Shown here one piece after another: positions 46,098 to 53,688 of a stretch of DNA of 64,000 bases. The number at the start of each line of letters is the position of its first letter. Position 1 is the first letter of the stretch. The DNA lies in NCBI RefSeq assembly GCF_018881595.1, contig NZ_JACVQA010000001.1:61625-125624 (forward strand). Direction: 5' to 3'. A program made the translations under genes and the position numbers. A model generated the notes under the pieces. The model searched no databases, was not told where the DNA came from, and saw only the letters and a list, made by a program, of their open reading frames with translations. This DNA is from Polynucleobacter sp. UK-Gri1-W3. Its GTDB lineage: Bacteria; Pseudomonadota; Gammaproteobacteria; Burkholderiales; Burkholderiaceae.

Positions 46098-46306
46098 TCT
46101 GTTAATGCCCTCGCAAATGCTTCTAGCATTACCTTGTGGCGAAGCCCTACATCACCAATCTCTGCCAGACCATTGATATACACAGATTCATCACCCACCA
46201 GTATCGGAAAACTTTTTTCGATACTCTGGTTTAGTTCTGCAATAAGCAGCAATGTTCGGTATAGGAAGTCTTTTTTGATGCTTTGTGGAATATTGATTGG
46301 TTTCAT
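46094..46306 (-). CDS. Small protein of Island A (70 aa)
   Basis: This 70-aa protein (MKPINIPQSIKKDFLYRTLL...) has two amphipathic helices. It starts inside the end of the AlpA-like gene (4-bp overlap) and stops inside the next start. It belongs to the same transcript as the primase-like gene. No function was recognised. Confidence 0.55.
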   Translation of the reverse strand: MKPINIPQSIKKDFLYRTLLLIAELNQSIEKSFPILVGDESVYINGLAEIGDVGLRHKVMLEAFARALTE

Positions 46307-46536
46307 TTCTCCTCCGATACATATATAAGAGGGTTGGAAAGGAAGCGGTGCAGTTCCTCATTTCGATACATGGTTAGCCGAGAACCCATACGAATGCCTT
46401 TGGGGGCTTTCCCAGCTTTGGATAGTTGGCGGAATTTCTCTCTTGAAAGAGGGAGAAACTTTTTGAACTGGCTGAACCTACTCATCCCAATTATGGGGAG
46501 GGTTTCAACTTCTTGAATTACATTCCTATTACTCAT
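46303..46536 (-). CDS. AlpA-type helix-turn-helix regulator
   Basis: This is 77 aa from the ATG at 46536 (MSNRNVIQEVETLPIIGMSR). The winged-helix pattern (SREKFRQLSKAGKAPKGIRMGSR) and a short C-terminal helix match the AlpA/excisionase family, which regulates integrase or acts as a directionality factor in P4-like elements. It heads the AlpA-primase operon and is divergent in order from the integrase operon. Confidence 0.7.
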   Translation of the reverse strand: MSNRNVIQEVETLPIIGMSRFSQFKKFLPLSREKFRQLSKAGKAPKGIRMGSRLTMYRNEELHRFLSNPLIYVSEEK

Positions 46537-46651
46537 TTTGCACCTCATTTGCTAGCGGTTACTAGGGTTAGCAACCATGGGGTGATGATGAGTTTTTAGG
46601 GTATCTAGGTGGGAGGTAAAAAAGTTTGAAAGTTAAGCTAAAAACTTCCCC

Positions 46652-47491
46652 TTATTTAGCTTTCTCGTAGGTTCTATTCTTTCTTACCTTGTCTTTGTCC
46701 CATGAATCTACATCCAAGATAGCGTTAATGATTCTGGCTACATAGTCGTCTAAGTCTTTGCCATAAATCTGATTCATTAACCAAGATAAACCTCGGCTTA
46801 ATTGGGAGGTGTCCTTTGCATAATGGTCTTTGTAAGTCTTGGAGTAATCGCCCATTCTTTCTGAGTAGTAGCCCAGAATGTCGGTTAGCTGAAGTGTCAT
46901 AGCTTCCCTAGTCCACCAGCCTAAGCGTTGTAGTGGATACCTATCCCTCCAAGGCATATGCTCATCTAATGCTATTTGGCTTAATTCAGCATTGGCATTG
47001 ATGTCTATAAATTTGAAGTAATTTGGTGACTGTGAGCCAATTTGTTCGCCATGCTGATTTCTATATTCAATATTCCTCTTATGAAGGATAGTTTTTAGAA
47101 TCTGCCCATCTTCGTATGATGCTTCTTTTGATTTGTTAATCAGCCTTTGAAGTTCCTTAATCTTTTCTGCTATTTCCCCTAATTGCTCATCCTTATCAGA
47201 GGGTCTGACTTGTGGTTCACCAAAGGGGTTAATCCATATTTGCTCCAGAATCCCACCTACTAGGGCGAGTTCCTTATCGACTGGATAAACAATCATGTCA
47301 GCATCTTTAGAAAGCAACTTTTCCCATACCGCTTTCATATCTGGATAAGTCCCAAGGCGATAGAGGGCTTCAATCTTTCTTTCTTGGACTTCTTTTTGCT
47401 TAAGATTTAATTCACCATGGGTGAGTTTATCGACCTCGTGTTTATAGAGTTTATGGAGGTAGTCAGGTGACCAGCTTTGCAATGGTTTCAT
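46652..47491 (-). CDS. Hypothetical protein coupled to the integrase
   Basis: This 279-aa protein has no signal peptide. It is helical and charged, with aromatic-rich segments (YLHKLYKHEVDKLTHGE at the N-terminus). It starts 2 bp after the integrase stop codon, so the two are co-translated. No family was recognised. It may be an accessory of the integrase or a cargo gene. Confidence 0.55.
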   Translation of the reverse strand: MKPLQSWSPDYLHKLYKHEVDKLTHGELNLKQKEVQERKIEALYRLGTYPDMKAVWEKLLSKDADMIVYPVDKELALVGGILEQIWINPFGEPQVRPSDKDEQLGEIAEKIKELQRLINKSKEASYEDGQILKTILHKRNIEYRNQHGEQIGSQSPNYFKFIDINANAELSQIALDEHMPWRDRYPLQRLGWWTREAMTLQLTDILGYYSERMGDYSKTYKDHYAKDTSQLSRGLSWLMNQIYGKDLDDYVARIINAILDVDSWDKDKVRKNRTYEKAK

Positions 47492-47493
47492 GG

Positions 47494-48726
47494 TTAAGCC
47501 TGCTTTATGTTGATAACTTCAGCACCAGCCTTAATGCCATCTAGGTAGTCCGCCCATGCTTGAAGCATCTTGGCTCTAGGCTCTAAATACTCTGCATAGT
47601 TGTAGGCACTTGATACCTTGTCCTTTTCAGAGTGGGCGAGTTGTAATTCAATATGAGCATGGGGAAAGCCTTGTTCATGCAAGATAGTTGAAGCAATGCC
47701 CCTGAAGCCATGCCCAGTCATTTTGGAGTGATACCCAAGGCGGTAGAGTGCATAAATCAAAGTGTTATTGCTCATCGTCTTTTTAGGACTTTTCGCATTT
47801 GGGAATACCAAGTCCCTTCCACCAGTTATATCCTGCAGTCTTTCAAAGATTGCTAGGGCTTGCTTGGATAACTTAACGATATGAGGATTTCTCATCTTCA
47901 TTCTTTCGGCTGGAATCTGCCATATACCCTTCTTAAGGTCTATTTCATCCCATCTTGCACCGATTAACTCTGAAGTCCTAACAAAGGTATAGGCAAGCAA
48001 CTGCAAGCCAAGGCGAGTGAGTTCAGTCCCAGCAACTTCATCACCATAGCCATCAATAGCCCTAAGCAATGCAGGCAACTCCTTTGCACTAACTCTTTTG
48101 AAATTCTTTTCTACATGGGGCTTAAAGGCTAACTTAGCATCAATGTTTGTAGCTGGATTGATGTCCATTAACTCCTCATGGACTGCAAAGCCAAAAACTT
48201 GTGAGCAGGTATTTAAAACCCTTCTTGTCATAGAGGTAGCATCCCTGTCCTCCAATTTCTGAATGATTCCTTTTAAAGCCTTGGGAGTAATTTCAGATAT
48301 GGGGATATTTTGGACATGGGGAAATATGTTCAGTTCTAACCTTCTCCACACCCTCTCAGCGTGTTCAGGAGTTTTATCTGCCTTCCATCTTTCGTGCCAT
48401 TCCCCAGCTATTGCTTCAAAGGTATTGGCTTGAGCCTTAATCTTCTCTTTGCTTGCTTGCTGGCGAAAAAGGGAGGGGTCTTTGCCTGACTGGAGGATTT
48501 TCTTAAGTTCATCCCTATTCTCCCTAGCTTGCTTGAGTGTTACTTCAGGGTAGCTTTTGAGGGAAAGCATCTTAGCCTTGCCTGCATAGCGATACCGATA
48601 CCGCCAACTCATCACCCCATTTGGCAAAACAAGCAGGGAAAGCCCATCACCATCGCTATATCCCTTGGGGGTGGGCAATGGCTTGATTGCCTTAATAAAT
48701 GAATCTGTAAGCAGTTTTGAAGCCAT
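47494..48726 (-). CDS. int: P4-type tyrosine integrase of Island A
   Basis: This is 410 aa from the ATG at 48726; the frame to 48789 adds 21 residues. An N-terminal DUF4102-type domain (SDGDGLSLLVLPNGVMSWRYRY, near 21-42) is followed by a SAM-like core-binding domain and the catalytic domain: Arg in VRTSELIGARW, HGFRG, and LAHSEKDKVSSAYNYAEY with the Tyr. This family integrates at tRNA 3' ends, which is where it is found. Confidence 0.9.
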   Translation of the reverse strand: MASKLLTDSFIKAIKPLPTPKGYSDGDGLSLLVLPNGVMSWRYRYRYAGKAKMLSLKSYPEVTLKQARENRDELKKILQSGKDPSLFRQQASKEKIKAQANTFEAIAGEWHERWKADKTPEHAERVWRRLELNIFPHVQNIPISEITPKALKGIIQKLEDRDATSMTRRVLNTCSQVFGFAVHEELMDINPATNIDAKLAFKPHVEKNFKRVSAKELPALLRAIDGYGDEVAGTELTRLGLQLLAYTFVRTSELIGARWDEIDLKKGIWQIPAERMKMRNPHIVKLSKQALAIFERLQDITGGRDLVFPNAKSPKKTMSNNTLIYALYRLGYHSKMTGHGFRGIASTILHEQGFPHAHIELQLAHSEKDKVSSAYNYAEYLEPRAKMLQAWADYLDGIKAGAEVINIKQA

Positions 48727-48835
48727 TTTGAAGCCTTTTTGTGAGTAACTTTTATGAGTAGATTGCGAATTACTCACATTTCTACTCACATGGGACTGAT
48801 ATTACTCACATTTCCTAGGGTTGGCTACAGAAAGC

Positions 48836-48873
48836 AAAAAACCCCTGAAGGCTTTAATCTTCAAGGGTTTTCT
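48836..48873. terminator. Dyad between the integrase and tRNA-Met genes
   Basis: AAAACCC and TGAAG on the left pair with CTTCA and GGGTTTT on the right, with one mismatch around the loop GCTTTAAT. T or A runs flank both sides, so it can stop the tRNA transcript. Confidence 0.7.
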
Positions 48874-48904
48874 GGGTGATGCTAGGTATCGTTAAAACTA
48901 AATA

Positions 48905-48981
48905 TGGTGGCGAATCAGGGATTTGAACCCCGGACCTGCGGATTATGATTCCGTCGCTCTAACCAGCTGAGCTAATTCGCC
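48905..48981 (-). tRNA. tRNA-Met (anticodon CAT)
   Basis: The 77-nt cloverleaf on the minus strand starts GGCGAATTAGCTCAGCTGG, has a loop with CAT, a T-arm around GGTTCAAAT, and ATTCGCC pairing with the 5' acceptor strand, then encoded A-CCA. It is the elongator-like form, not the initiator (the 5' end pairs). One A-C mismatch sits at the top of the anticodon stem. It is the shared integration site of two elements. Confidence 0.93.
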
Positions 48982-49002
48982 GAACTCGCTATTGTAAATG
49001 AT
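48943..49002. repeat. Island B attachment repeat, left copy
   Basis: These 60 bp comprise the anticodon-loop-to-5'-end half of the tRNA-Met gene plus 21 bp upstream, including the TACAAT promoter hexamer. They are identical in 59 of 60 positions to 55103-55162. Confidence 0.88.
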
Positions 49003-49149
49003 TACAGTGGTGCTGTGCAAATGTGCAAGTCTGTGAAAACTCTGTCTATTTAAGCCGTCCGTAGGTTTCTTTACGGTGCTAAATCCTGCTTAACGGTGTG
49101 CGACTGGCAAAGATATGAGAATCCTCTCTTTATCAAATGAAATTGTGGT

Positions 49150-49706
49150 TTAGGGCTTATACATGCCCTTCCAGTCCTCAGTTTTCCTCATTTTAGAAAT
49201 GCCAGGCTTAATGCTGTCAGCAATTTGATAGTAGCTATCTTCATAAGAACTTGCATTAACAACGGCAACTCGAACACCTAAATCCTCAAGCATATTTAAT
49301 TTGACTCGATCCCTGTCACCAATCTTTTTGCCCACTACTACATGATGGTATGTAGCGCCGCCAACATAACTTGGATACTTCATCTGTAAGGCAAATTTTT
49401 CAACCAAAAGCCACCACAAGATTGATTCTGTGTACTCCATTCCCAAACCAATCATATGAATATGATCTCTTAAAAATAGGTCAACCCAAGAATATGGAGC
49501 GCTTTTTTTTCAAATTCAAAAATAGGAATGCCTCTGTATAAAGGGGAATTAGGGATTTTTACCTTACTGTACTCAACGCCACCAGTTAGATAATTTTTGA
49601 TTTGGGTTTGATATCGAGCATATTGTCTATAGCCCAATGCAATGCTCGTAGGCTGTATAGCTTCGCCATTAATCCTCCATAAAACTTTTTTTCTTGACTG
49701 CCTACC
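49150..49706 (-). pseudogene. SIR2-like protein, C-terminal fragment with a frameshift
   Basis: Reading leftward from the IS end, frame 1 encodes KVLWRINGEAIQPTSIALGY, which fits the W-x-x-x-G-E..SI-x-x-GY pattern of SIR2-like domains. At a run of eight A (plus-strand T8, 49503-49510) the frame shifts and continues as HIHMIGLGMEYTESILWWLL to a stop at 49150. The N-terminal part is missing, cut by the IS. SIR2-like domains often occur in NAD-consuming defence proteins, so this may be a dead defence gene. The family assignment is moderate. Confidence 0.5.
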
Positions 49707-49769
49707 TGAATCGCTACCACTTCTATAGACACTTTCTAGCCTAATATTTAGTCTATTAGGAGGTGTGTA

Positions 49770-50051
49770 ATGAGTACAAGAAGACGGTTTACTGAAGAGT
49801 TCAAGTTAGAGGCAGTCAAGCAAATCGTTGAGCGAGGATTTGGGGTTCGAGATGTGGCTGCTAGGCTGGGCACCTCACCCCATAGTCTGTATGCCTGGAT
49901 TAATAAATATGGTATTCCAGCCGAGCAGCGCTTAGTTCAAGATGATCAATTAGCTAAGCTTAAAAGACTGGAGGCGGAGCTGCGGCGGGTTACCGAAGAG
50001 CGCGACATCCTAAAAAAGGCCGCTGCGTACTTTGCCAAGGAGTCCGGTTAA
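49770..50051 (+). CDS. IS3-family OrfA
   Basis: This 93-aa protein has an N-terminal helix-turn-helix (RRRFTEEFKLEAVKQIVERG) and a leucine zipper (LKRLEAELRRVTEERDILKKA). GGAGG lies 5 bp before the ATG. It binds the IS ends and is the first part of the OrfAB fusion transposase. Confidence 0.9.
   Translation: MSTRRRFTEEFKLEAVKQIVERGFGVRDVAARLGTSPHSLYAWINKYGIPAEQRLVQDDQLAKLKRLEAELRRVTEERDILKKAAAYFAKESG
50012..50018 (+). promoter_or_regulatory. Programmed -1 frameshift site A6G
   Basis: A-AAA-AAG at 50012-50018 lies where the orfA frame and the -1 orfB frame overlap. Slippage here yields the OrfAB transposase, as known for IS3-family elements. Confidence 0.8.
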
Positions 50052-50923
50052 AGTACGCCTTCATCAAAAAGCACCAGAATGAGCATGCCATCCGCACGAT
50101 GTGCAAGGTTTTGCGAGTCCACCACAGTGGCTATTACGCTTGGCTTAAAGAGCCGCTCTCGTCTCGAGCGTATGAGAACCAGATGATCGTAGGTCAAATT
50201 AAGCAAGCGTGGCTGGCAAGCGGCACCATCTATGGTTATCGCAAGATCCATGATGACCTGCAAGATCTGGGGATTGCTTGTGGAGGGCAACGGGTGTATC
50301 GATTGATGAAGGCACAGGGCCTGCGTTCCCAAACAGGCTACAAGCGTAAACCACGGCACCATACTGGTAAGCCTCATGTGGCAGCCCCCAATCACTTGGG
50401 TCAGCAGTTTGATGTTTTAGAACCTAATGAGACCTGGGTAACGGACATTACTTATATCCGCACGCATGAGGGTTGGCTGTACTTGGCGGTGGTCTTGGAT
50501 TTATTCTCCCGCCAGATTGTAGGCTGGTCGATGCAAGGTCAAATGGATAAGGAGTTGGTGGTCAGCGCCTTGCTGATGGCTTTATGGAAACGAAAACCCA
50601 AGCAGACAGTGATGATCCACTCGGATCAAGGCAGTCAATTTTCTAGTTACGAGTGGCAAGCGTTCTTAAAAGAACATAACCTCAAACAAAGCATGAGTCG
50701 GCGCGGAAACTGCCATGACAATGCCGTAGTGGAGAGCTTTTTCCAACTACTCAAGCGGGAGCGGATTAAACGTAAAACCTATGCCAGCAGAGCAAAAGCA
50801 AGAGAAGATATTTTTGATTACATCGAAATGTTTTACAACCCGGTTAGACGCCATAGTTACAACAATGGACTTTCTCCGGTAAGATTTGAAGAGCAGTACC
50901 AAGCGAGGTTGGGAAGTGTCTAA
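50018..50923 (+). CDS. IS3-family OrfB (DDE transposase domain)
   Basis: The frame is open from the slippage site. Its first ATG is at 50099, but the conserved KYAFIKKHQNEHAIRTMCKVL begins upstream, showing that expression is by frameshift. The rve domain carries D in VTDITYIR, D in IHSDQGSQF and E in VVESFFQLLK. The stop codon TAA overlaps the inner part of the right inverted repeat. Confidence 0.9.
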   Translation, partial: GRCVLCQGVRLKYAFIKKHQNEHAIRTMCKVLRVHHSGYYAWLKEPLSSRAYENQMIVGQIKQAWLASGTIYGYRKIHDDLQDLGIACGGQRVYRLMKAQGLRSQTGYKRKPRHHTGKPHVAAPNHLGQQFDVLEPNETWVTDITYIRTHEGWLYLAVVLDLFSRQIVGWSMQGQMDKELVVSALLMALWKRKPKQTVMIHSDQGSQFSSYEWQAFLKEHNLKQSMSRRGNCHDNAVVESFFQLLKRERIKRKTYASRAKAREDIFDYIEMFYNPVRRHSYNNGLSPVRFEEQYQARLGSV

Positions 50924-50941
50924 GATATTGGTAGCGATTCA

Positions 50942-51336
50942 ATACCCGCTTTCTTATAAAGCCAAAAGAAGTGCTGGCATAAGGTATTAGGCGTCCAGCC
51001 CAAACGCTTAGATGTATGGAATAAGGGAATATCAGGCATGGTGATATGTCGAGTTTTGAGATACACAGCCAATTCTTCTTTTAGCTTTGCTGGCAAGAAC
51101 ACCGTTCTGCCGTCATTCCCCTTAGTTTGCTGTGCACTTAAACGAATTTCACTTTTAATCGAGCCATCGTCATTTAATACATCTCCCATTTTTAATTGGG
51201 CAATTTCTTTAACGCGAAGTCCTGCCCAATATCCCATGAGCAACATTGCGCGATTGCGTTCCGCATAAGTTGTGCTACTGATGTAGCGTAAGACTTGTTC
51301 TAATTCGTTTGTGGTGAGTGCTTTTGCTTGAGCCAT
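50942..51336 (-). pseudogene. Tyrosine recombinase truncated by the IS
   Basis: About 131 native residues remain from MAQAKALTTNELEQVLRY. The catalytic Arg is in YWAGLRVKEIAQL and the Lys in QTKGNDGRTVFLP. The HxxR box and Tyr are gone, because the frame enters the IS after KKAGI and ends there. Short recombinases of this type usually continue with GATSHSGRRT. Confidence 0.75.
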
Positions 51337-51442
51337 TTTTGTCCTTTAGATAAATAAAACTGTGTATGCAGTTTGTATTCTTTTGCTCAAAAGAACGACC
51401 AAAATGTGTGATCAATAATCTTTCCAAGAATCAATGACTTAG

Positions 51443-51492
51443 CATTTAGCTCCGCCAAAGAAAATAGCAATAATCTTTGGTGGTGCTAAATG
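51443..51492. repeat. 19-bp imperfect inverted repeat
   Basis: Left arm 51443-51461 (CATTTAGCTCCGCCAAAGA) and right arm 51474-51492 match in 17 of 19 paired positions, with a 12-nt loop. It forms a stable hairpin whose right arm ends with the ATG of a small frame. It may be a recombination or regulatory site. Confidence 0.6.
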
Positions 51493-51627
51493 TATTTATT
51501 CAAATCGTGGGATAAAGACGACAGAATTAAGAAAATGCCTCAAATCCAAGCTACAAGCTTAAAACAGGGGCTCTCTGATGCACAGCTATTTGGCGCGCCA
51601 AATGATTTGCGTATAGACGATTTTTGA
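51490..51627 (+). CDS. 45-aa small open frame beside the hairpin
   Basis: The frame begins at the ATG at the end of the hairpin's right arm and encodes MYLFKSWDKDDRIKKMPQ... to LRIDDF. It has no ribosome-binding site of usual form, and the hairpin would block any. It may be a fragment of a lost gene. Confidence 0.25.
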   Translation: MYLFKSWDKDDRIKKMPQIQATSLKQGLSDAQLFGAPNDLRIDDF

Positions 51628-51647
51628 AGTGGATTTAAAGGGGCTGT

Positions 51648-51670
51648 GGTGTCGTGTGCAACACGACACC
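51648..51670 (-). terminator. Perfect 10-bp dyad downstream of the autotransporter (repeat copy 1)
   Basis: GGTGTCGTGT-GCA-ACACGACACC lies 10 bp after the stop codon of the minus-strand autotransporter gene. It probably terminates transcription, although the T run is weak. The core GTCGTGT-N3-ACACGACACCTT recurs upstream of the same gene. Confidence 0.65.
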
Positions 51671-51679
51671 TTAATATAC

Positions 51680-53539
51680 TTAGAAATGTGAACTCAAACT
51701 GACAATGGCGTTATAACTATTCACACTCTGCTGCGCCACTTGCTCAGTAAAGCTAGCCCTGATTACAGTCTTAGGATCAATTTGATAGCCAATACCAGCC
51801 GTTAGGTTTGTCCAATTTCTGCCATAACCCATTGCCGGCATCGTATAGCTTGGCGCCGCCACCGTAGTTAATGTAGTTGTTACCAAACGATCTAAGTTAC
51901 CAAGCTGGCTGTTATAGATTGCTTTAGCAAATGGAAGCCAATCACCCACTTTTGCCTGAACCTGATACCCAACCGAGCCTACTTGTGCATTGATATTCTG
52001 ACTGCCAAATTGCAAGCTATTGAAGTTGCCTGATTCAGTAAAACCATTAATGCTGGTATTGACATACGCATAGCCGATAACAGGGCCGTGATTGATTACG
52101 CTGTAGTCAAAGTTATAGCCTGTTTGTACTGCTACAGAAGTATTGGAGCCATTAACCGTTGAGGCGTTTGAGAATGAAGTAATGCCAATTGGAGTAATGC
52201 GATTGACATTGCTATTTAACCAATTGTAAGCAACCAACCCATTAGCCCATATACCACCATCCTTATAGCTTGAGTACGCCCCCAAGGTTGTACCGGACTG
52301 TGTAAAGTTGCCACTAGTGTTGTAATTCACCTGCGCTTGACCGTAGCCAACAAAACCGCCTAGTAAGATATTTTGGTTGTACTGATAATCCATACCAGCG
52401 GCACCGTTGTAGGGCGCACTGCTAGTGCTGGTTTGACTACCAGTCATATTGACCTGTTGCGCACCGCCTAATACCCAAGCACCCAATGTTTGAGGGGCGT
52501 TAGCGCGAAAACTATAGCCTGCCTGATCTAAATAAGAATTGTTCATTGCGATCTGACCAATCGAGGCTTGATTAGCAAGCATCGAGACTTGACCTGGCGC
52601 AACTAAAAGACCGTAGTAGTAATCGGTTTCAATTTTTTGACCTGCCGTAGTTAAATGTCCACCTCCATTTGACGATAATGGACCGTCGGCATACAAATAT
52701 GTTTGATCTGCTGTGGGGGTGACATAGTTGGATGGGCCACAGTTGATTGACGCAGTAGTCGTGCCACAAGCAGGAGTATTAACGTTTGTGTTTGTAATAC
52801 CAAACCGTGCAGGGTTTAGTGCAATGTAGTTGTATACCGTACTCCAATCAGCAGGCACAAAATTAATGCCCTGGGCCGCAACATTATTCCAAACAGTTTG
52901 GCTATATAAGTCACGAGAAGCTACCTGAACAGCGTTATACGAATACCCCGCGGCCGATGCTGCTGCGGCGGATTTAAAAGCATTCATATTAGGTATTAAG
53001 AAATTTCTAGCGCCGGCCGAGTAAAGACTACCAACTAAATTAGCCGTTTGCCGACCAAGGGTGGTAATTGCCGATATATTTTGAGGATCAACTATATTGC
53101 CAGCGCCCCCAGTTGTAGTTGTCTTAAGGTCATTAACACCAATTGACATGATATATAGGGCATTTGGATCGGCAATACTTGAATTAGTTGCTAGATAAGC
53201 ACTAACCTGAGAGGTTGCAGACCAAGCATTACTGTTCGCGGCAGTATATGAAACGCGAGCACCTCCAGCCGCATAGTTATTGCCACCGCCAGGTGCTGAG
53301 GTTGGAATAACAGTCACACCAAATTTTTGCCCCAAACCCACCGTCCACTCAGCCCCTGGATTTGTAGTGAACGCTCCATATGTTGCAAGTGCTCCCCCTG
53401 TGTATGACGGTATGTATTTATATCTACCGCTATCTGAATTACTGTCACCAAAGATAATAAGGTTCGAATAACTTTGTGCGAAGGCTTGTCCTGAAAATAA
53501 AACTGCCGAAATAAGTGCGAAAGTTAGTTTGCGCTTCAA
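51680..53539 (-). CDS. GDSL-family autotransporter esterase
   Basis: This 619-aa protein has a signal peptide (1-21, cleaved before QSYSN) and a SGNH/GDSL hydrolase passenger with S33 in FGDSNSDSG, the IGVNDL block near 135, and a late Asp-His pair in YADGPLSSNGGGHLT. A C-terminal autotransporter beta-barrel (about 330-619) ends in SHF. The plan matches EstA-type outer-membrane esterases with the catalytic domain outside the cell. It is probably cargo of Island B and is bracketed by two copies of one dyad repeat. Confidence 0.87.
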   Translation of the reverse strand: MKRKLTFALISAVLFSGQAFAQSYSNLIIFGDSNSDSGRYKYIPSYTGGALATYGAFTTNPGAEWTVGLGQKFGVTVIPTSAPGGGNNYAAGGARVSYTAANSNAWSATSQVSAYLATNSSIADPNALYIMSIGVNDLKTTTTGGAGNIVDPQNISAITTLGRQTANLVGSLYSAGARNFLIPNMNAFKSAAAASAAGYSYNAVQVASRDLYSQTVWNNVAAQGINFVPADWSTVYNYIALNPARFGITNTNVNTPACGTTTASINCGPSNYVTPTADQTYLYADGPLSSNGGGHLTTAGQKIETDYYYGLLVAPGQVSMLANQASIGQIAMNNSYLDQAGYSFRANAPQTLGAWVLGGAQQVNMTGSQTSTSSAPYNGAAGMDYQYNQNILLGGFVGYGQAQVNYNTSGNFTQSGTTLGAYSSYKDGGIWANGLVAYNWLNSNVNRITPIGITSFSNASTVNGSNTSVAVQTGYNFDYSVINHGPVIGYAYVNTSINGFTESGNFNSLQFGSQNINAQVGSVGYQVQAKVGDWLPFAKAIYNSQLGNLDRLVTTTLTTVAAPSYTMPAMGYGRNWTNLTAGIGYQIDPKTVIRASFTEQVAQQSVNSYNAIVSLSSHF

Positions 53540-53656
53540 ATTTATCCCCTAGTCATTATTATGATTACAAGTACTGTAACTATATAAATATTATAATAAA
53601 TCCTGGTTTCTACTTATTTTCAATTTGGATGCTATGGGCTGCACAACATCCTGTCT

Positions 53657-53678
53657 GTCGTGTCAAACACGACACCTT
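53657..53678. repeat. Dyad repeat upstream of the autotransporter (repeat copy 2)
   Basis: GTCGTGT-CAA-ACACGAC followed by ACCTT repeats the core of the downstream dyad (51651-51672) in the same orientation. It lies 118 bp upstream of the gene start and 11 bp beyond the integrase 3' end. Confidence 0.65.
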
Positions 53679-53688
53679 TGCCCCTTGT

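Larger units (their letters stand above)
41431..48918. mobile_element. Island A: satellite-like integrative element at tRNA-Met
   Basis: The element is bounded by the 14-bp direct repeat TGGTGGCGAATCAG at 41431-41444 and 48905-48918. The right copy is the 3' end of the intact tRNA-Met gene. A P4-type integrase lies next to that copy, followed by small proteins, an AlpA regulator, a DUF3987 primase-like protein, a repeat array and exported proteins, nearly all on the minus strand. No capsid, portal or terminase gene is present, so it resembles a phage satellite or small integrative element rather than a prophage. Confidence 0.8.
49707..50941 (+). mobile_element. IS3-family insertion sequence
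   Basis: The element is 1235 bp. The ends are inverted repeats starting TGAATCGCTACCA (49707) and its complement ending at 50941, with similarity continuing inward to TAGACACTT. It encodes orfA and orfB linked by an A6G slippage site. The flanking 3 bp differ (ACC left, ATA right), so no target duplication is visible. Confidence 0.88.
51337..51679. other. Intergenic region with a hairpin and a small open frame
   Basis: It contains a paired hexamer AAACTG/CAGTTT (51357-51374), a long imperfect hairpin (51443-51492), a 45-codon frame (51490-51627) and the dyad after the autotransporter (51648-51670). No other gene is evident. Confidence 0.5.

Noticed and set aside
41431-48918. Complete prophage
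   Set aside because: No capsid, tail, portal, terminase or lysis gene is visible. Only integration, regulation, replication-like and exported proteins are present.
49726-50922. IS boundaries at the inner TAGACACTT repeat
   Set aside because: The inverted similarity continues outward to TGAATCGCTACC, which also begins with the TG usual for IS3-family ends, so the wider limits were used.
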